Below are positions 1 through 8,826 of a stretch of 64,000 bases of DNA, piece by piece; position 1 is the first letter of the stretch; each line of letters begins with the position of its first letter. The notes beneath the pieces are model-generated. The model searched no databases. It was given only the letters and a program-made list of their open reading frames with translations, and was not told the DNA's origin. The position numbers were made by a program, and so were the translations under genes. The DNA is from Massilia varians (GTDB lineage Bacteria > Pseudomonadota > Gammaproteobacteria > Burkholderiales > Burkholderiaceae_D), in assembly GCF_027923905.1 (NCBI RefSeq), contig NZ_AP026966.1, forward strand, positions 1,923,001 through 1,987,000. The letters are read 5' to 3'.

Positions 1-1
1 G

Positions 2-946
2 CACAGCGACCGCATCGCCGATTTGCTGGGGCAGCGGCGCATGCACTTCTTCGAAGGCGACATCACCATCAACCTGGAATGGGTCGAGTACCACGTCAAG
101 AAATGCGACGTGATCCTGCCGCTGGTGGCGGTGGCGACACCGGCGGTCTACGTCAGGGACCCGCTGCACGTGTTCGAGCTCGATTTCGAGGCCAACCTGC
201 CGATCGTGCGCTGGGCAGCCAGGTACGGCAAGCACCTGGTGTTTCCCTCGACCTCGGAAGTGTATGGCATGAGCCGCGATGCCGAGTTCGATCCGGAGTG
301 CTCCGAACTCGTCTATGGCCCGATCAACAAACCGCGCTGGATCTACGCCTGCGCCAAACAGCTGATGGATCGCGTGATCTGGGGCTACGGCATGGCCGGC
401 CTGAACTTCACGCTGTTCCGTCCTTTCAACTGGATCGGATCTGGCCTGGATTCGATCCATGCGGCGAAAGAGGGCAGTTCGCGCGTGCTGACCCAGTTCC
501 TCGGCCATATCGTGCGCGGGGAAGCGATCCACCTGGTGGATGGGGGCGAGCAGAAGCGGACCTTCACCTACGTCGACGATGGCATCGACGCCTTGCAGGC
601 CATCATACGCAATACGGACGGCAAGGCCAGCGGTCAGATCTACAACATCGGTAATCCGGCGAACAACTGCTCGATCCGCGAGCTGGCCAATATGATGCTG
701 GCCCTGGCCTCGGAGTATCCCGAGTATGCCGAGATGGCCGGCAAGGTGCGGCTGGTCGAGACCAGTTCCTGCGTCTATTACGGCGCCGGCTACCAGGACG
801 TGCTGCAGCGCGTGCCGAAGATCGACAATACCCAGGCCGACCTGGACTGGTCCCCACGCACGGGCCTGGAAGAAGTGCTGCGCCGCATCTTCGATGCCTA
901 TCGCGACCAGGTCACCCAGGCCCGTGCCCTGACTAACGGCCCATGA
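2..946 (+). CDS. arnA: UDP-glucuronic acid decarboxylase, ArnA C-terminal type (5' partial)
   Basis: The gene enters from the left edge, so its start is not seen. It is an NAD-dependent extended SDR that oxidatively decarboxylates UDP-glucuronate to UDP-4-keto-pentose, the first committed step of lipid A aminoarabinose synthesis in the cytoplasm. The visible part closely follows the E. coli ArnA dehydrogenase domain: the EYHVKKCDV and LPLVA.ATP stretches, the active-site STSEVYG, the YxxxK pair in IYACAKQ, LFRPFNW and the arginine in EQKRTF. The frame is open from base 2. A separate formyltransferase gene lies opposite at 1946-2860, so this is probably a stand-alone decarboxylase rather than the C-terminal half of a bifunctional ArnA, but the missing 5' end leaves that open. 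Three near-copies of a 14-base unit follow the stop. Confidence 0.9.
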   Translation, partial: HSDRIADLLGQRRMHFFEGDITINLEWVEYHVKKCDVILPLVAVATPAVYVRDPLHVFELDFEANLPIVRWAARYGKHLVFPSTSEVYGMSRDAEFDPECSELVYGPINKPRWIYACAKQLMDRVIWGYGMAGLNFTLFRPFNWIGSGLDSIHAAKEGSSRVLTQFLGHIVRGEAIHLVDGGEQKRTFTYVDDGIDALQAIIRNTDGKASGQIYNIGNPANNCSIRELANMMLALASEYPEYAEMAGKVRLVETSSCVYYGAGYQDVLQRVPKIDNTQADLDWSPRTGLEEVLRRIFDAYRDQVTQARALTNGP

Positions 947-1005
947 GCACGGGGCCATGAGCAACGGGCCATGAACCGGGCCGGCTGGCAGCGGGGGCAG
1001 GGCCC

Positions 1006-1944
1006 TCAGCGTGGCGCCCTGTCGATGATCAGCTCGCCCGAGCGCCCGGGCACCGTGCCCCAGCATGGCGCCAGTTCCGGCAGCACGGCTTGCCGGACCG
1101 TCTCGTGGTAGGCGGCCATCGACGCCAAGCGGTAGCCCTGGGCCGCCCAGCCGGCCAACAGGTGTTCGAAAGCCGGCGCCAGCCTTTGGCCCTCCAGTTC
1201 GGCATGCAGGGTATACACGTGGTCGCGATGCCGGTTCGCCGTCAGCTGCAGCAGGTGAGCGGCAACATTGCTCCCGTCGAGCCGCCGGCCGCCGATCGTG
1301 CGCCCGAGCAGTTCGTCCAGTGTCGGCAGGGTCGTGGGCATCTGGATGCAGGATCCGCCCGGCAGGCGGTAGGGGCCGGAGCGCGGGTCGAGCAGGGTGC
1401 CGTCGTCGCGCAGCAGGGCGCGGCCATCGGAGGCATAGCGGTAGCCGGCCTTGTCGTGGCGGGCAAAGGCATGCGGGTTCATCTGCCAGCCGGCAGCCCC
1501 GCAGGTGGGCGCCGCCGCGCCGAACACCTCGACGTAGCGCCGTTCGGCGGCTTCCATCATGCGGCCGGTCCAGGCAGGGTCGCCCGTGCGTGCGCGATCC
1601 TGCCAGGCCACGTGATCCCAGGCGTGGATGCCGCATTCGAAACCGGCATCGCGTGCACAGCGCATGTCGGCGCCGGCCGCCTTGCCGATATCGGGACCGG
1701 GCAGCAGCACCCCGTACATCAGGGTCTTGATGCCGTAATGGCTCACGACCGAGCTGCGCGCGACCTTCCCGAGGAAGCCAGGCCGCAGCGCGCGCCGCAG
1801 CGCCCGGCCCGTGTGGTCCGGGCCGAGCGAAAACAGGAAGCTGGCGCCGGCGCCGCGCGCGGCGAGCATGCGTACCAGCCTCGGGACGCCTTCGCGGGTG
1901 CCGCGCAAGGTGTCGACGTCGACCTTGAGGACGAGCAGCGCCAT
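1006..1944 (-). CDS. arnD: 4-deoxy-4-formamido-L-arabinose-phosphoundecaprenol deformylase
   Basis: A NodB-type polysaccharide deacetylase of 312 aa (ArnD is about 300 aa) that removes the formyl group from undecaprenyl-phosphate-Ara4FN before flipping to the periplasmic face. The N-terminus MALLVLKVDVDTL carries the NodB metal-binding aspartates, and GIHAWDH supplies the typical histidine/aspartate motif. I chose the ATG at 1944; an in-frame upstream extension would run into the formyltransferase coding sequence. It is the last gene of a minus-strand operon: the upstream formyltransferase ends 1 base before this start. It converges on the decarboxylase gene, with a 59 bp gap. Confidence 0.88.
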   Translation of the reverse strand: MALLVLKVDVDTLRGTREGVPRLVRMLAARGAGASFLFSLGPDHTGRALRRALRPGFLGKVARSSVVSHYGIKTLMYGVLLPGPDIGKAAGADMRCARDAGFECGIHAWDHVAWQDRARTGDPAWTGRMMEAAERRYVEVFGAAAPTCGAAGWQMNPHAFARHDKAGYRYASDGRALLRDDGTLLDPRSGPYRLPGGSCIQMPTTLPTLDELLGRTIGGRRLDGSNVAAHLLQLTANRHRDHVYTLHAELEGQRLAPAFEHLLAGWAAQGYRLASMAAYHETVRQAVLPELAPCWGTVPGRSGELIIDRAPR

Positions 1945-1945
1945 G

Positions 1946-2860
1946 TCAGCCCGGCTTGGTGAGCAGGGCGTCCAGTTCGGCCGGTCCGATGCGCCGGCCA
2001 TCGGCCAGCAGGCTGTGGATGGCCAGTGCATGGCCATCGCCGCAGATGCCGAGGATGGCGCCGTCGACCACCGCCAGCCCGGGCGCGGCGGGGGGGCGCA
2101 GTGATCCCTTCGCCAGGCGCGCATGCTCGATCACGCAGCGGCGCCCGCCGACCTCGGTGAAGGCCCCGGGATAGGGAGGCGCGACCGCGCGGTGCAGGTT
2201 GTAGACCTGCTGCGCGGGGAGGGACCAGTCGATCCTGCCGTCTTCCGGCCGGCGCCCCCCAAAGTAGCTGCCCCGGATCAGTTCGTTGGGTAGGCGCGGC
2301 GCGCGGCCTGCCAGCAGCGCCGGCAAGGCCTTCACCAGGACCATTTCGGCCGCGACGACGACCTTGCCGAACACCTCGAAGGCGGTATCGTCGGGCAGGA
2401 TCGGCACCGCCTGCTGCGCCACGATCGGGCCGGCGTCCGGCCGGGCCGTCATTTCGTGCAGCGTGGCGCCGGTCTCGCTGGCGCCATGCAGGACTGCCCA
2501 GTTGACGGGGGCGCGGCCGCGGTAGTGCGGCAGCAGCGAGCCATGCATGTTGAAGCCCGGCGCCAGCTCCAGCACGGCCTGGGACAGCAGGTGGCGATAG
2601 TAGAAGCTGAAGATGAGGTCCGGGCGTGCTTGCTCGATGCGGGCCGGCAGTTCGGGCGCGCCGGCTTCCGGCATGATGCAGGGAATGCCTTCCAGCCGGC
2701 ACAGCGCCGCCACCGAACCGAACCAGGTGTTTTCACCCGGGTCGTCGCGATGGGTGACGACCAGGGCGATATCGACCCCGCCGGCGAGCAGCACCTTGAG
2801 GCAGCGCACCCCGACGTCGTGGTAGGCAAAGGCGACGATGCGCCTGGGTGGAGAGCGCAT
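1946..2860 (-). CDS. UDP-4-amino-4-deoxy-L-arabinose formyltransferase (ArnA N-terminal domain as a separate protein)
   Basis: This 304 aa protein has a formyltransferase fold that uses N10-formyl-tetrahydrofolate to make UDP-L-Ara4FN. Visible active-site elements are N104 and H106 in FNMHGSLLPHYRG and D142 in ARPDAGPI, matching the Asn-His-Asp triad of methionyl-tRNA and ArnA formyltransferases. The C-terminal small domain follows (RIDWSLPAQQVYNLHRA). In E. coli this activity is fused to the decarboxylase in ArnA; here it is a separate gene on the opposite strand from the decarboxylase. It sits 9 bp downstream of arnC and 1 bp upstream of arnD, so translational coupling is likely. Confidence 0.88.
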   Translation of the reverse strand: MRSPPRRIVAFAYHDVGVRCLKVLLAGGVDIALVVTHRDDPGENTWFGSVAALCRLEGIPCIMPEAGAPELPARIEQARPDLIFSFYYRHLLSQAVLELAPGFNMHGSLLPHYRGRAPVNWAVLHGASETGATLHEMTARPDAGPIVAQQAVPILPDDTAFEVFGKVVVAAEMVLVKALPALLAGRAPRLPNELIRGSYFGGRRPEDGRIDWSLPAQQVYNLHRAVAPPYPGAFTEVGGRRCVIEHARLAKGSLRPPAAPGLAVVDGAILGICGDGHALAIHSLLADGRRIGPAELDALLTKPG

Positions 2861-2869
2861 GGTGTCCCC

Positions 2870-3895
2870 TTATCGACAGCGTGCGCATGCCTGCGCATTT
2901 TTGTCCGTATATTTGTCCGGTCCGGGCGTGTCCTGCAGGATGGCGGCCACCACGTAGCGTGGCCGCGCCCGCACCTGCTGATGGATGCGGCCGACGTACT
3001 CGCCGACCAGCCCGATGCCGAACAGGATGATGCCGTTGAAGAAAAAGGCGATCGCGAACAGCGTGAAGACGCCTTCGGCTTCGGCGCCGAAGGCGAGGCG
3101 GCGCAGCGCCAGCACCAGCACGAGCAGCCCGGACAGCAAGGACATGGCCATGCCCAGCAGCGAAAAGCACTGCAGCGGCACCAGCGAAAAGCCGGTGATC
3201 AGGTCGAAGTTCAGGCGGATCAGGCCGTACAAGCCGTATTTGGAGCGCCCGGCCGTGCGCGCCTCGTGTTCGACCACGATCTCGGCCGGATTGCGGGCGA
3301 AACGGTAGGCGAGCGCAGGCACGAAGGTGTTGACCTCGCCGCACAGCTTGACCAGCTCGACCACGTTGCGGCCGTAGGCCCGCAGCATATTGCCCTGGTC
3401 GGTGATGCGGATGCTGGTGATCTTCGCCCGCAGCCGGTTCATGAGGCGCGAGCACAGCCGGCGCCAGGCGGAATCCTGGCGCCGGCGGCGGATCGATCCG
3501 ACGTAATCGTGCCCTGCGCGCATGCAGGCCAGCAGCTTGGGGATTTCTTCGGGGGGATTCTGGAGGTCGGCGTCGAGCGTGACCACGATCTCGCCGCGGG
3601 CCTGTTCGAAGCCCGCGAGGATCGCCATGTGCTGGCCGTAGTTGCCGTTGAGCAGGAGCACGCGGGTCTCGCGCGGGCGCCGCCGGTACTGTTCGGTCAG
3701 GATTGCCGCCGAAGCGTCGCGGCTGCCGTCTTCGATGAAGACGATCTCGTAGCGCAGGCCAAGCGCGTCCAGGGCGGGATACAGGCGGGCGAACAGCCTG
3801 GCCAGGACCGCTTCCTCGTTGTAGACGGGGATGACGACGGAGACGGCGGGCGCGTCGGCCGCCGATGGCTGTTGCGCATGCTGTTGGTAGGGCAT
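2870..3895 (-). CDS. arnC: Undecaprenyl-phosphate 4-deoxy-4-formamido-L-arabinose transferase
   Basis: A 341 aa GT2 glycosyltransferase that moves Ara4FN from UDP to undecaprenyl phosphate at the inner membrane. Visible are the N-terminal VSVVIPVYNEE strand, the EDGSRD motif, the metal-binding DADLQNPPEEIP, GSIRRRRQD, and two C-terminal hydrophobic segments (roughly residues 240-265 and 275-300) that anchor the protein. The start at 3895 gives the usual GT2 N-terminus; longer in-frame starts only add non-conserved sequence. It is the first gene of the arnC-formyltransferase-arnD operon. The related dolichol-phosphate mannosyltransferase-like GT2 enzymes are the main alternative, but the operon context favours ArnC. 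Confidence 0.85.
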   Translation of the reverse strand: MPYQQHAQQPSAADAPAVSVVIPVYNEEAVLARLFARLYPALDALGLRYEIVFIEDGSRDASAAILTEQYRRRPRETRVLLLNGNYGQHMAILAGFEQARGEIVVTLDADLQNPPEEIPKLLACMRAGHDYVGSIRRRRQDSAWRRLCSRLMNRLRAKITSIRITDQGNMLRAYGRNVVELVKLCGEVNTFVPALAYRFARNPAEIVVEHEARTAGRSKYGLYGLIRLNFDLITGFSLVPLQCFSLLGMAMSLLSGLLVLVLALRRLAFGAEAEGVFTLFAIAFFFNGIILFGIGLVGEYVGRIHQQVRARPRYVVAAILQDTPGPDKYTDKNAQACARCR

Positions 3896-4123
3896 TCCGG
3901 ATTCCGTGCGGGAGTGGCCTCTCGGTGCCGTTGATCTCGAAGAACCAAGCCGGCGCGCCGTGACGGTAAAGTCAGCGGCGCAACGCGGTACCGAACAGCA
4001 TAAAGCCTTCCCCTCGTGGGATCGCTTGATCTTCGACAGGCGTGCGCAGAAAGCTCCCCAACTGCGCACCGTGGGCTGCCGACAAGCATCACCGGGACCA
4101 GGGTCGGCGGTCCCGGGCGGCGC
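3896..4123. other. Intergenic region between arnC and murJ
   Basis: About 230 bp upstream of arnC and downstream of murJ, both on the minus strand. It should carry the arn operon promoter, but I see no convincing -35/-10 pair. No hairpin plus T-tract is visible for murJ either. Confidence 0.4.
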
Positions 4124-5674
4124 TTATTTGGCGCGGCGCTTGAAGTCGCGCGGCCGGAAGCCCAGCGCCAGCAGTACCGCGAAATAGGCGGCAGCGGCCA
4201 CCGCGATGATCGCCGCCAGCGCGCCGGCCCGCAGCAGCGGCGTGGCGCGCAGCGCGATCCAGTCGAACTGGGCCTGGCCGAACCAGGACACGGCGCCCAT
4301 CACGCTCACCGCGACCAGCAGCTTGAGGAAGAACTTACCCCAGCCCGGCTGCGGCACGTAGATGTGGCGCCGGCGCAGCCCGGTGTAGAGAAAAGCCGCG
4401 TTGACGCAGGCGCCCACGCCGATCGACAGCGCCAGGCCCGCCACCCCGAACAGCGGTACGAACACGAGGTTGAGCAGCTGGGTCGCCACCATCACGCCGA
4501 CCGCGATCTTGACCGGGGTGCGCACTTCCTGGCGCGCATAGAAGGCCGGCGCCAGGGTCTTGACCAGGATGAAGCCGAGCAGGCCGGCGCTGTAGGCCAT
4601 CAGCGGCAGCGCCGAGTGGGACACGTCGGCGGCGCTGAACACGCCATAGTGGAACAGGGTGGCGATCATCGGCACCGCCAGCGTCGCCATGCCGACCGAG
4701 GAGGGCAGGGCCAGCAGGAAGGTCAGGCGCAGGCCCCAGTCCAGCAGCGAGGAGTATTCCTGGGTGTCGCCCTCGGTATTCGCCTTGGCCAGGCTCGGCA
4801 GCAGGATGGTGCCCAGCGCCACGCCCAGCAGGGCGGTAGGGAATTCCATCAGGCGGTCGGCGTACTGCAGGGCCGTCACCGCGCCGGCGGCCAGGCTGGC
4901 CGCGATGGTGGTGTTGATCAGGAGGCTGATCTGGGCCGCCGACACCGCGAACACGGCCGGCCCCATCTTGCCGAGCATGCGGCGCACGCCGCTGTCGCGC
5001 AGGCCGGTCAAGGGGTTGAGCGAGAGGCGCGGCAGCATGCCGAGCTTCATCAGCGACGGGATCTGGATCGCCACCTGGGCCAGGCCGCCCACGCACACGC
5101 CCACCGCCATCGCGTAGATCGGCTGCTCGAAATGATCGGCCAGCACCAGCGCCGAGACGATGAAGGAAATGTTCAGGAGCACCGGTGTGATCGCCGGGAT
5201 CTTGAAGTTGCGCCAGGTATTGAGCACGCCGCTGGCCAGGGCCACGAAGGCCATGCAGACGATGTAGGGGAACATCATGCGCGTCATGAGCACCGCGGCG
5301 TCGAAGGCAGCCGGCTCGCGCTGCAGGCCGCCGCCGATCAGGTAGATCAGCACCGGCGCTCCGAGGATGCCGAGCAGGCTGGTGAGCACCGTCGCCCAGA
5401 TCAGGACCGTGGCCACATGATCGACCAGGGTCTTGGTGGCGGCCGAGCCATGCCTGGTCTTGTACTCGGTCAGGATCGGCACGAAGGCCTGCGAGAACGC
5501 GCCTTCCGCGAACAGCCGGCGCAGCAGGTTGGGCAGGCGAAAGGCGATGTTGAAGGCGTCGGTGAAATTCGAGGCGCCGAAGGTGGCGGCAAACAGGCTG
5601 TCGCGCAGCAGACCGGTGACGCGGGACACCATGGTCATGCTGGAAATAGCGGCGAGGGTACGGAGCAGGTTCAT
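4124..5674 (-). CDS. murJ: Lipid II flippase MurJ (MviN)
   Basis: A 516 aa polytopic inner-membrane protein of the MOP exporter superfamily that flips lipid II to the periplasm for peptidoglycan synthesis. The N-terminus (SSMTMVSRVTGLLRD, FGASNFTDAFNIAFRLPNLLRRLFAEGAFSQAFVP) is the MurJ signature, and about 14 hydrophobic segments run to the basic C-terminus. The length is typical. It is divergent from rpsT, an arrangement common in Betaproteobacteria, and shares the 230 bp spacer with the rpsT promoter. Confidence 0.95.
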   Translation of the reverse strand: MNLLRTLAAISSMTMVSRVTGLLRDSLFAATFGASNFTDAFNIAFRLPNLLRRLFAEGAFSQAFVPILTEYKTRHGSAATKTLVDHVATVLIWATVLTSLLGILGAPVLIYLIGGGLQREPAAFDAAVLMTRMMFPYIVCMAFVALASGVLNTWRNFKIPAITPVLLNISFIVSALVLADHFEQPIYAMAVGVCVGGLAQVAIQIPSLMKLGMLPRLSLNPLTGLRDSGVRRMLGKMGPAVFAVSAAQISLLINTTIAASLAAGAVTALQYADRLMEFPTALLGVALGTILLPSLAKANTEGDTQEYSSLLDWGLRLTFLLALPSSVGMATLAVPMIATLFHYGVFSAADVSHSALPLMAYSAGLLGFILVKTLAPAFYARQEVRTPVKIAVGVMVATQLLNLVFVPLFGVAGLALSIGVGACVNAAFLYTGLRRRHIYVPQPGWGKFFLKLLVAVSVMGAVSWFGQAQFDWIALRATPLLRAGALAAIIAVAAAAYFAVLLALGFRPRDFKRRAK

Positions 5675-5752
5675 GGCCCGGGATTATACTTGGGCAACAG
5701 TCCGGAAAGCGCGGCCGCACGTGCTCCGGGGCGACAATGTCTGAATTATGAA

Positions 5753-5781
5753 TTGCCCTAAACGCTTTCCTTCGCTATAAT
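5753..5781 (+). promoter_or_regulatory. Sigma-70 promoter of rpsT
   Basis: TTGCCC at 5753-5758 and a perfect TATAAT at 5776-5781, separated by 17 bp. Transcription would start near 5788, leaving a leader of about 115 bases before the rpsT start codon. That is long enough for the S20 autoregulation known in other bacteria, but no specific structure was identified. Confidence 0.75.
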
Positions 5782-5904
5782 CGTGGGCTGTACTGAATTC
5801 TGTTAGCAGACACGAATCGTTGGGCAGGCACTCGTCGGACATGAGGCGCCAGTTTCACTCGCGAATGTTTGCAAACGCAACTTGACCCCGATTTAGGAAA
5901 TTTC

Positions 5905-6171
5905 ATGGCAAATACCGCACAGGCGCGCAAACGCGCTCGTCAAGCAGTTAAGCAAAACGCGCACAACTCGTCGCAGCGTTCGACCCTGCGTACCGCAATC
6001 AAGGCAGTTCGCAAGGCCATCCAGGCTGGCGACAAGGCCGCTGCAACCACCATCTTCCAGCAGTCCGTGTCGACCATCGACAGCATCGCTGACAAGAAGA
6101 TCATCCACAAGAACAAGGCCGCCCGCCACAAGAGCCGCCTGGCTGCTGCCCTGAAGGCACTGTCCGCTTAA
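5905..6171 (+). CDS. rpsT: 30S ribosomal protein S20
   Basis: An 88 aa basic ribosomal protein that binds 16S rRNA early in small-subunit assembly. It begins [21 protein letters not shown] and ends [11 protein letters not shown], as expected for S20 (87 aa in E. coli). An AGGAAA ribosome-binding site lies a few bases before the ATG. It is a monocistronic gene flanked by its own promoter and an intrinsic terminator. Confidence 0.97.
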   Translation: MANTAQARKRARQAVKQNAHNSSQRSTLRTAIKAVRKAIQAGDKAAATTIFQQSVSTIDSIADKKIIHKNKAARHKSRLAAALKALSA

Positions 6172-6223
6172 TTAGCGAGGTGCGTGCGGCCTAGGCCGCG
6201 CAGGCAGTTCTGTGCAGAGCAAG

Positions 6224-6257
6224 ACCCGCCCGACTTCGGTCCTGGCGGGTTTTGTCG
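6224..6257 (+). terminator. Intrinsic terminator of rpsT
   Basis: Stem ACCCGCC (6224-6230) pairs with GGCGGGT (6244-6250) and is followed by TTTGTCGTTT. A separate 14-base palindrome, GCGGCCTAGGCCGC, lies just upstream at 6186-6199. Confidence 0.8.
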
Positions 6258-6337
6258 TTTGTCGCATATGCTCGGGCTCGCTCCGAATCCGCCCCCTTCG
6301 GCAGGCGCTCTAAAGTTCAAAACCCATGGCGCACAGT

Positions 6338-6398
6338 AAAATACTGGTGCATAATGTGAAACGCCGTCTTATGTCTTATAGAAGACTTCGCGAAGTCT
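6338..6398 (+). promoter_or_regulatory. icd regulatory module, copy 1 (monomeric IDH)
   Basis: The 19-mer AAAATACTGGTGCATAATG at 6338-6356 recurs without a mismatch at 9419-9437, upstream of the other isocitrate dehydrogenase. Sixteen bases further on is GTCTTATAGAAGAC (6373-6386), an imperfect palindrome with GTCTT/AAGAC arms, matching GTCTTATACAAGAC at 9455-9468. CATAAT at 6350-6355 could be a -10 element, which would put the palindrome in the early transcribed region as a repressor operator. The right arm also belongs to a perfect 16-base palindrome, AGACTTCGCGAAGTCT (6383-6398). The cognate regulator is not identified. Confidence 0.6.
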
Positions 6399-6471
6399 CG
6401 ACTCCAAGACCTGAGCGTTACCACCTGTTTTTGACATCGTGCGACCCGCGCGATCATCGAGGAAAAAGCGT

Positions 6472-8706
6472 ATGAGCAGTGATCCGACCATCATCTACAC
6501 CCTGACCGACGAGGCCCCGCTGCTGGCGACCCACGCCTTCCTGCCTGTCGTCAGCACCTTCACCAAGCCGGCAGGCATCAAGGTCGAGCAGAGCGACATC
6601 TCGGTCGCCGCCCGTATCCTGGCGCAGTTCCCGGAAAACCTGACCCCGGAACAGCGCGTCCCGGACGCCTTGAGCGAGCTGGGCAAGAAGACCCTGGAGC
6701 CGGACGCGAACATCATCAAGCTGCCGAACATCTCGGCCTCGGTGGGCCAGCTGACCGCCGCCATCAAGGAACTGCAGGCCAAGGGCTACAACCTGCCGGA
6801 CTACCCAGCCGACCCGAAGACCGACGAAGAGCGGGCCATCAAGGCCCGCTACGCCAAGTGCATCGGCTCGTCGGTGAACCCGGTCCTGCGCGAAGGTAAC
6901 TCGGACCGCCGCGCACCAAAAGCGGTCAAGGAATACGCACGCAAGAACCCGCACTCGATGGGCGAATGGTCGCAGGCATCGCGCACCCACGTGTCGCACA
7001 TGACCCACGGCGACTTCTACCACGGCGAAAAGTCGATGACCCTGGACGCCGCCCGCGACGTCAAGATGGAACTGGTCACCAAGTCGGGCCAGACCATCGT
7101 GCTGAAGCCGAAGGTCGCGCTGCAGGCCGGCGAGATCATCGACTCGATGTTCATGAGCCGCAAGGCCCTGCTGGCCTTCTACGAGAAGCAGATCGAAGAC
7201 GCCAAGAACACCGGCGTGCTGTTCTCGCTGCACGTCAAGGCGACCATGATGAAGGTCTCGCACCCGATCGTGTTCGGCCACTGCGTGCGCATGTTCTACA
7301 AGGAAGCGTTCGAGAAGCACGGCGCCCTGTTCGACAGCCTCGGCATCAACGTCAACAACGGCATGGCCGACCTGTACAACAAGATCGCCGACCTGCCGGC
7401 CTCGCAGCGCGAAGAGATCGAGCGCGACCTGCACGCCTGCCAGGAACACCGTCCGGCGCTGGCCATGGTCGACTCGGCCAAGGGCATCACCAACTTCCAC
7501 TCGCCGAACGACGTGATCGTCGACGCATCGATGCCGGCCATGATCCGCGCCGGCGGCAAGATGTACGGCGCCGACGGCCGCCTGAAGGAAGTCAAGGCGG
7601 TGATCCCGGAATCGACTTTTGCGCGCATCTACCAGGAAGTGATCAACTTCTGCAAATGGCACGGCGCATTCGACCCGCGCACCATGGGCACCGTCCCGAA
7701 CGTGGGCCTGATGGCGCAGCAGGCCGAGGAATACGGCTCGCACGACAAGACCTTCGAAATCCAGGAAGACGGCGTGGCCAACATCGTCGACCTCGCCACC
7801 GGCGAAGTGCTGCTGTCGCAGAACGTCGAGCAGGGCGACATCTGGCGCATGTGCCAGGTGAAGGACGCGCCGATCCGCGACTGGGTCAAGCTGGCGGTCA
7901 CCCGCGCGCGCAACTCGGGCATGCCGGCCGTGTTCTGGCTGGACCCGTACCGTCCGCACGAGAACGAGCTGATCAAGAAGGTCAAGACCTACCTGAAGGA
8001 TCACGACACCAGCGGCCTGGACATCCAGATCATGTCGCAGGTTCGTGCCATGCGCTACACCCTGGAGCGCGTCTCGCGCGGCCTGGACACCATCTCGGTG
8101 ACCGGCAACATCCTGCGCGACTACCTGACCGACCTGTTCCCGATCCTGGAACTGGGCACCAGCGCCAAGATGCTGTCGATCGTCCCGCTGATGGCCGGCG
8201 GCGGCATGTACGAAACCGGCGCGGGCGGCTCGGCTCCCAAGCACGTGCAGCAGCTGGTGGAAGAGAACCACCTGCGCTGGGATTCGCTGGGCGAATTCCT
8301 GGCGCTGGCCGTGTCGCTGGAAGACCTGGGCCTGAAGACCGGCAACAACAAAGCCAAGGTGCTGGCCAAGACCCTGGACACCGCCACCGGCCGCCTGCTG
8401 GACAACCGCAAGGGCCCGTCGCCGAAGACCGGTGAGCTCGACAACCGCGGCAGCCAGTTCTACCTGTCGATGTACTGGGCGCAAGAACTGGCCGCGCAGA
8501 CCGAGGATGCCGAACTGGCAGCCAAGTTTGCGCCGCTGGCCAAGCAGCTGGCGGAGAACGAGCAGAAGATCGTTGCCGAACTCTTGGAAGTGCAGGGCAA
8601 GCCGGTCGACATCGGCGGCTACTACAAGGCCGACGACGCCAAGGTGAAAGCCGTGATGCGTCCGAGCGCGACCTTCAACGCTGCGCTGGAGTCGTTCGCC
8701 GCCTGA
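6472..8706 (+). CDS. icd: NADP-dependent isocitrate dehydrogenase, monomeric type
   Basis: A 744 aa enzyme of the monomeric IDH family, converting isocitrate to 2-oxoglutarate and CO2 with NADP+ in the TCA cycle. The length and sequence ([90 protein letters not shown]) fit the family, which is unrelated in length to the ~417 aa dimeric enzyme. The ATG at 6472 has GAGG 9 bases upstream. A second, dimeric IDH is encoded 0.8 kb downstream beyond rluE; both genes carry the same upstream module. Confidence 0.96.
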   Translation: MSSDPTIIYTLTDEAPLLATHAFLPVVSTFTKPAGIKVEQSDISVAARILAQFPENLTPEQRVPDALSELGKKTLEPDANIIKLPNISASVGQLTAAIKELQAKGYNLPDYPADPKTDEERAIKARYAKCIGSSVNPVLREGNSDRRAPKAVKEYARKNPHSMGEWSQASRTHVSHMTHGDFYHGEKSMTLDAARDVKMELVTKSGQTIVLKPKVALQAGEIIDSMFMSRKALLAFYEKQIEDAKNTGVLFSLHVKATMMKVSHPIVFGHCVRMFYKEAFEKHGALFDSLGINVNNGMADLYNKIADLPASQREEIERDLHACQEHRPALAMVDSAKGITNFHSPNDVIVDASMPAMIRAGGKMYGADGRLKEVKAVIPESTFARIYQEVINFCKWHGAFDPRTMGTVPNVGLMAQQAEEYGSHDKTFEIQEDGVANIVDLATGEVLLSQNVEQGDIWRMCQVKDAPIRDWVKLAVTRARNSGMPAVFWLDPYRPHENELIKKVKTYLKDHDTSGLDIQIMSQVRAMRYTLERVSRGLDTISVTGNILRDYLTDLFPILELGTSAKMLSIVPLMAGGGMYETGAGGSAPKHVQQLVEENHLRWDSLGEFLALAVSLEDLGLKTGNNKAKVLAKTLDTATGRLLDNRKGPSPKTGELDNRGSQFYLSMYWAQELAAQTEDAELAAKFAPLAKQLAENEQKIVAELLEVQGKPVDIGGYYKADDAKVKAVMRPSATFNAALESFAA

Positions 8707-8730
8707 GCGATCGACTGCATCGCATGAAAA

Positions 8731-8756
8731 CGCCGACCTGCGGGTCGGCGTTTTTT
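8731..8756. terminator. Bidirectional terminator between icd and rluE
   Basis: CGCCGACC (8731-8738), loop TGCG and GGTCGGCG (8743-8750) are followed by six T residues on the plus strand. AAAA precedes the stem, so the same hairpin also serves rluE on the minus strand. Confidence 0.85.
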
Positions 8757-8792
8757 GTAGGGTGGTCGGCTATGCCGACCGCGCGTTCAACC
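8757..8792 (+). repeat. REP-like palindrome, copy A
   Basis: Starts GTAGGGTGG, has the stem GGTCGGC/GCCGACC, and ends GCGCGTTCAACC. Four further copies of the same head-stem-tail design occur at 28818, 28891 (inverted), 37608 (inverted) and 37653. This is the only unpaired copy in the window; it lies between the icd terminator and rluE. Confidence 0.7.
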
Positions 8793-8826
8793 ACACCATG
8801 CGCCGTCACGACGCATCCGAGTCGAA

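Noticed and set aside
6454..8484. 676-codon open frame on the minus strand opposite the monomeric IDH gene
   Set aside because: It lies wholly within a well-supported gene on the other strand and has no recognisable domain; GC-rich codon use creates such antisense frames. Similar long frames opposite clpA, the tricorn-type gene, prpC/acnD, murJ and cysI were dropped for the same reason.
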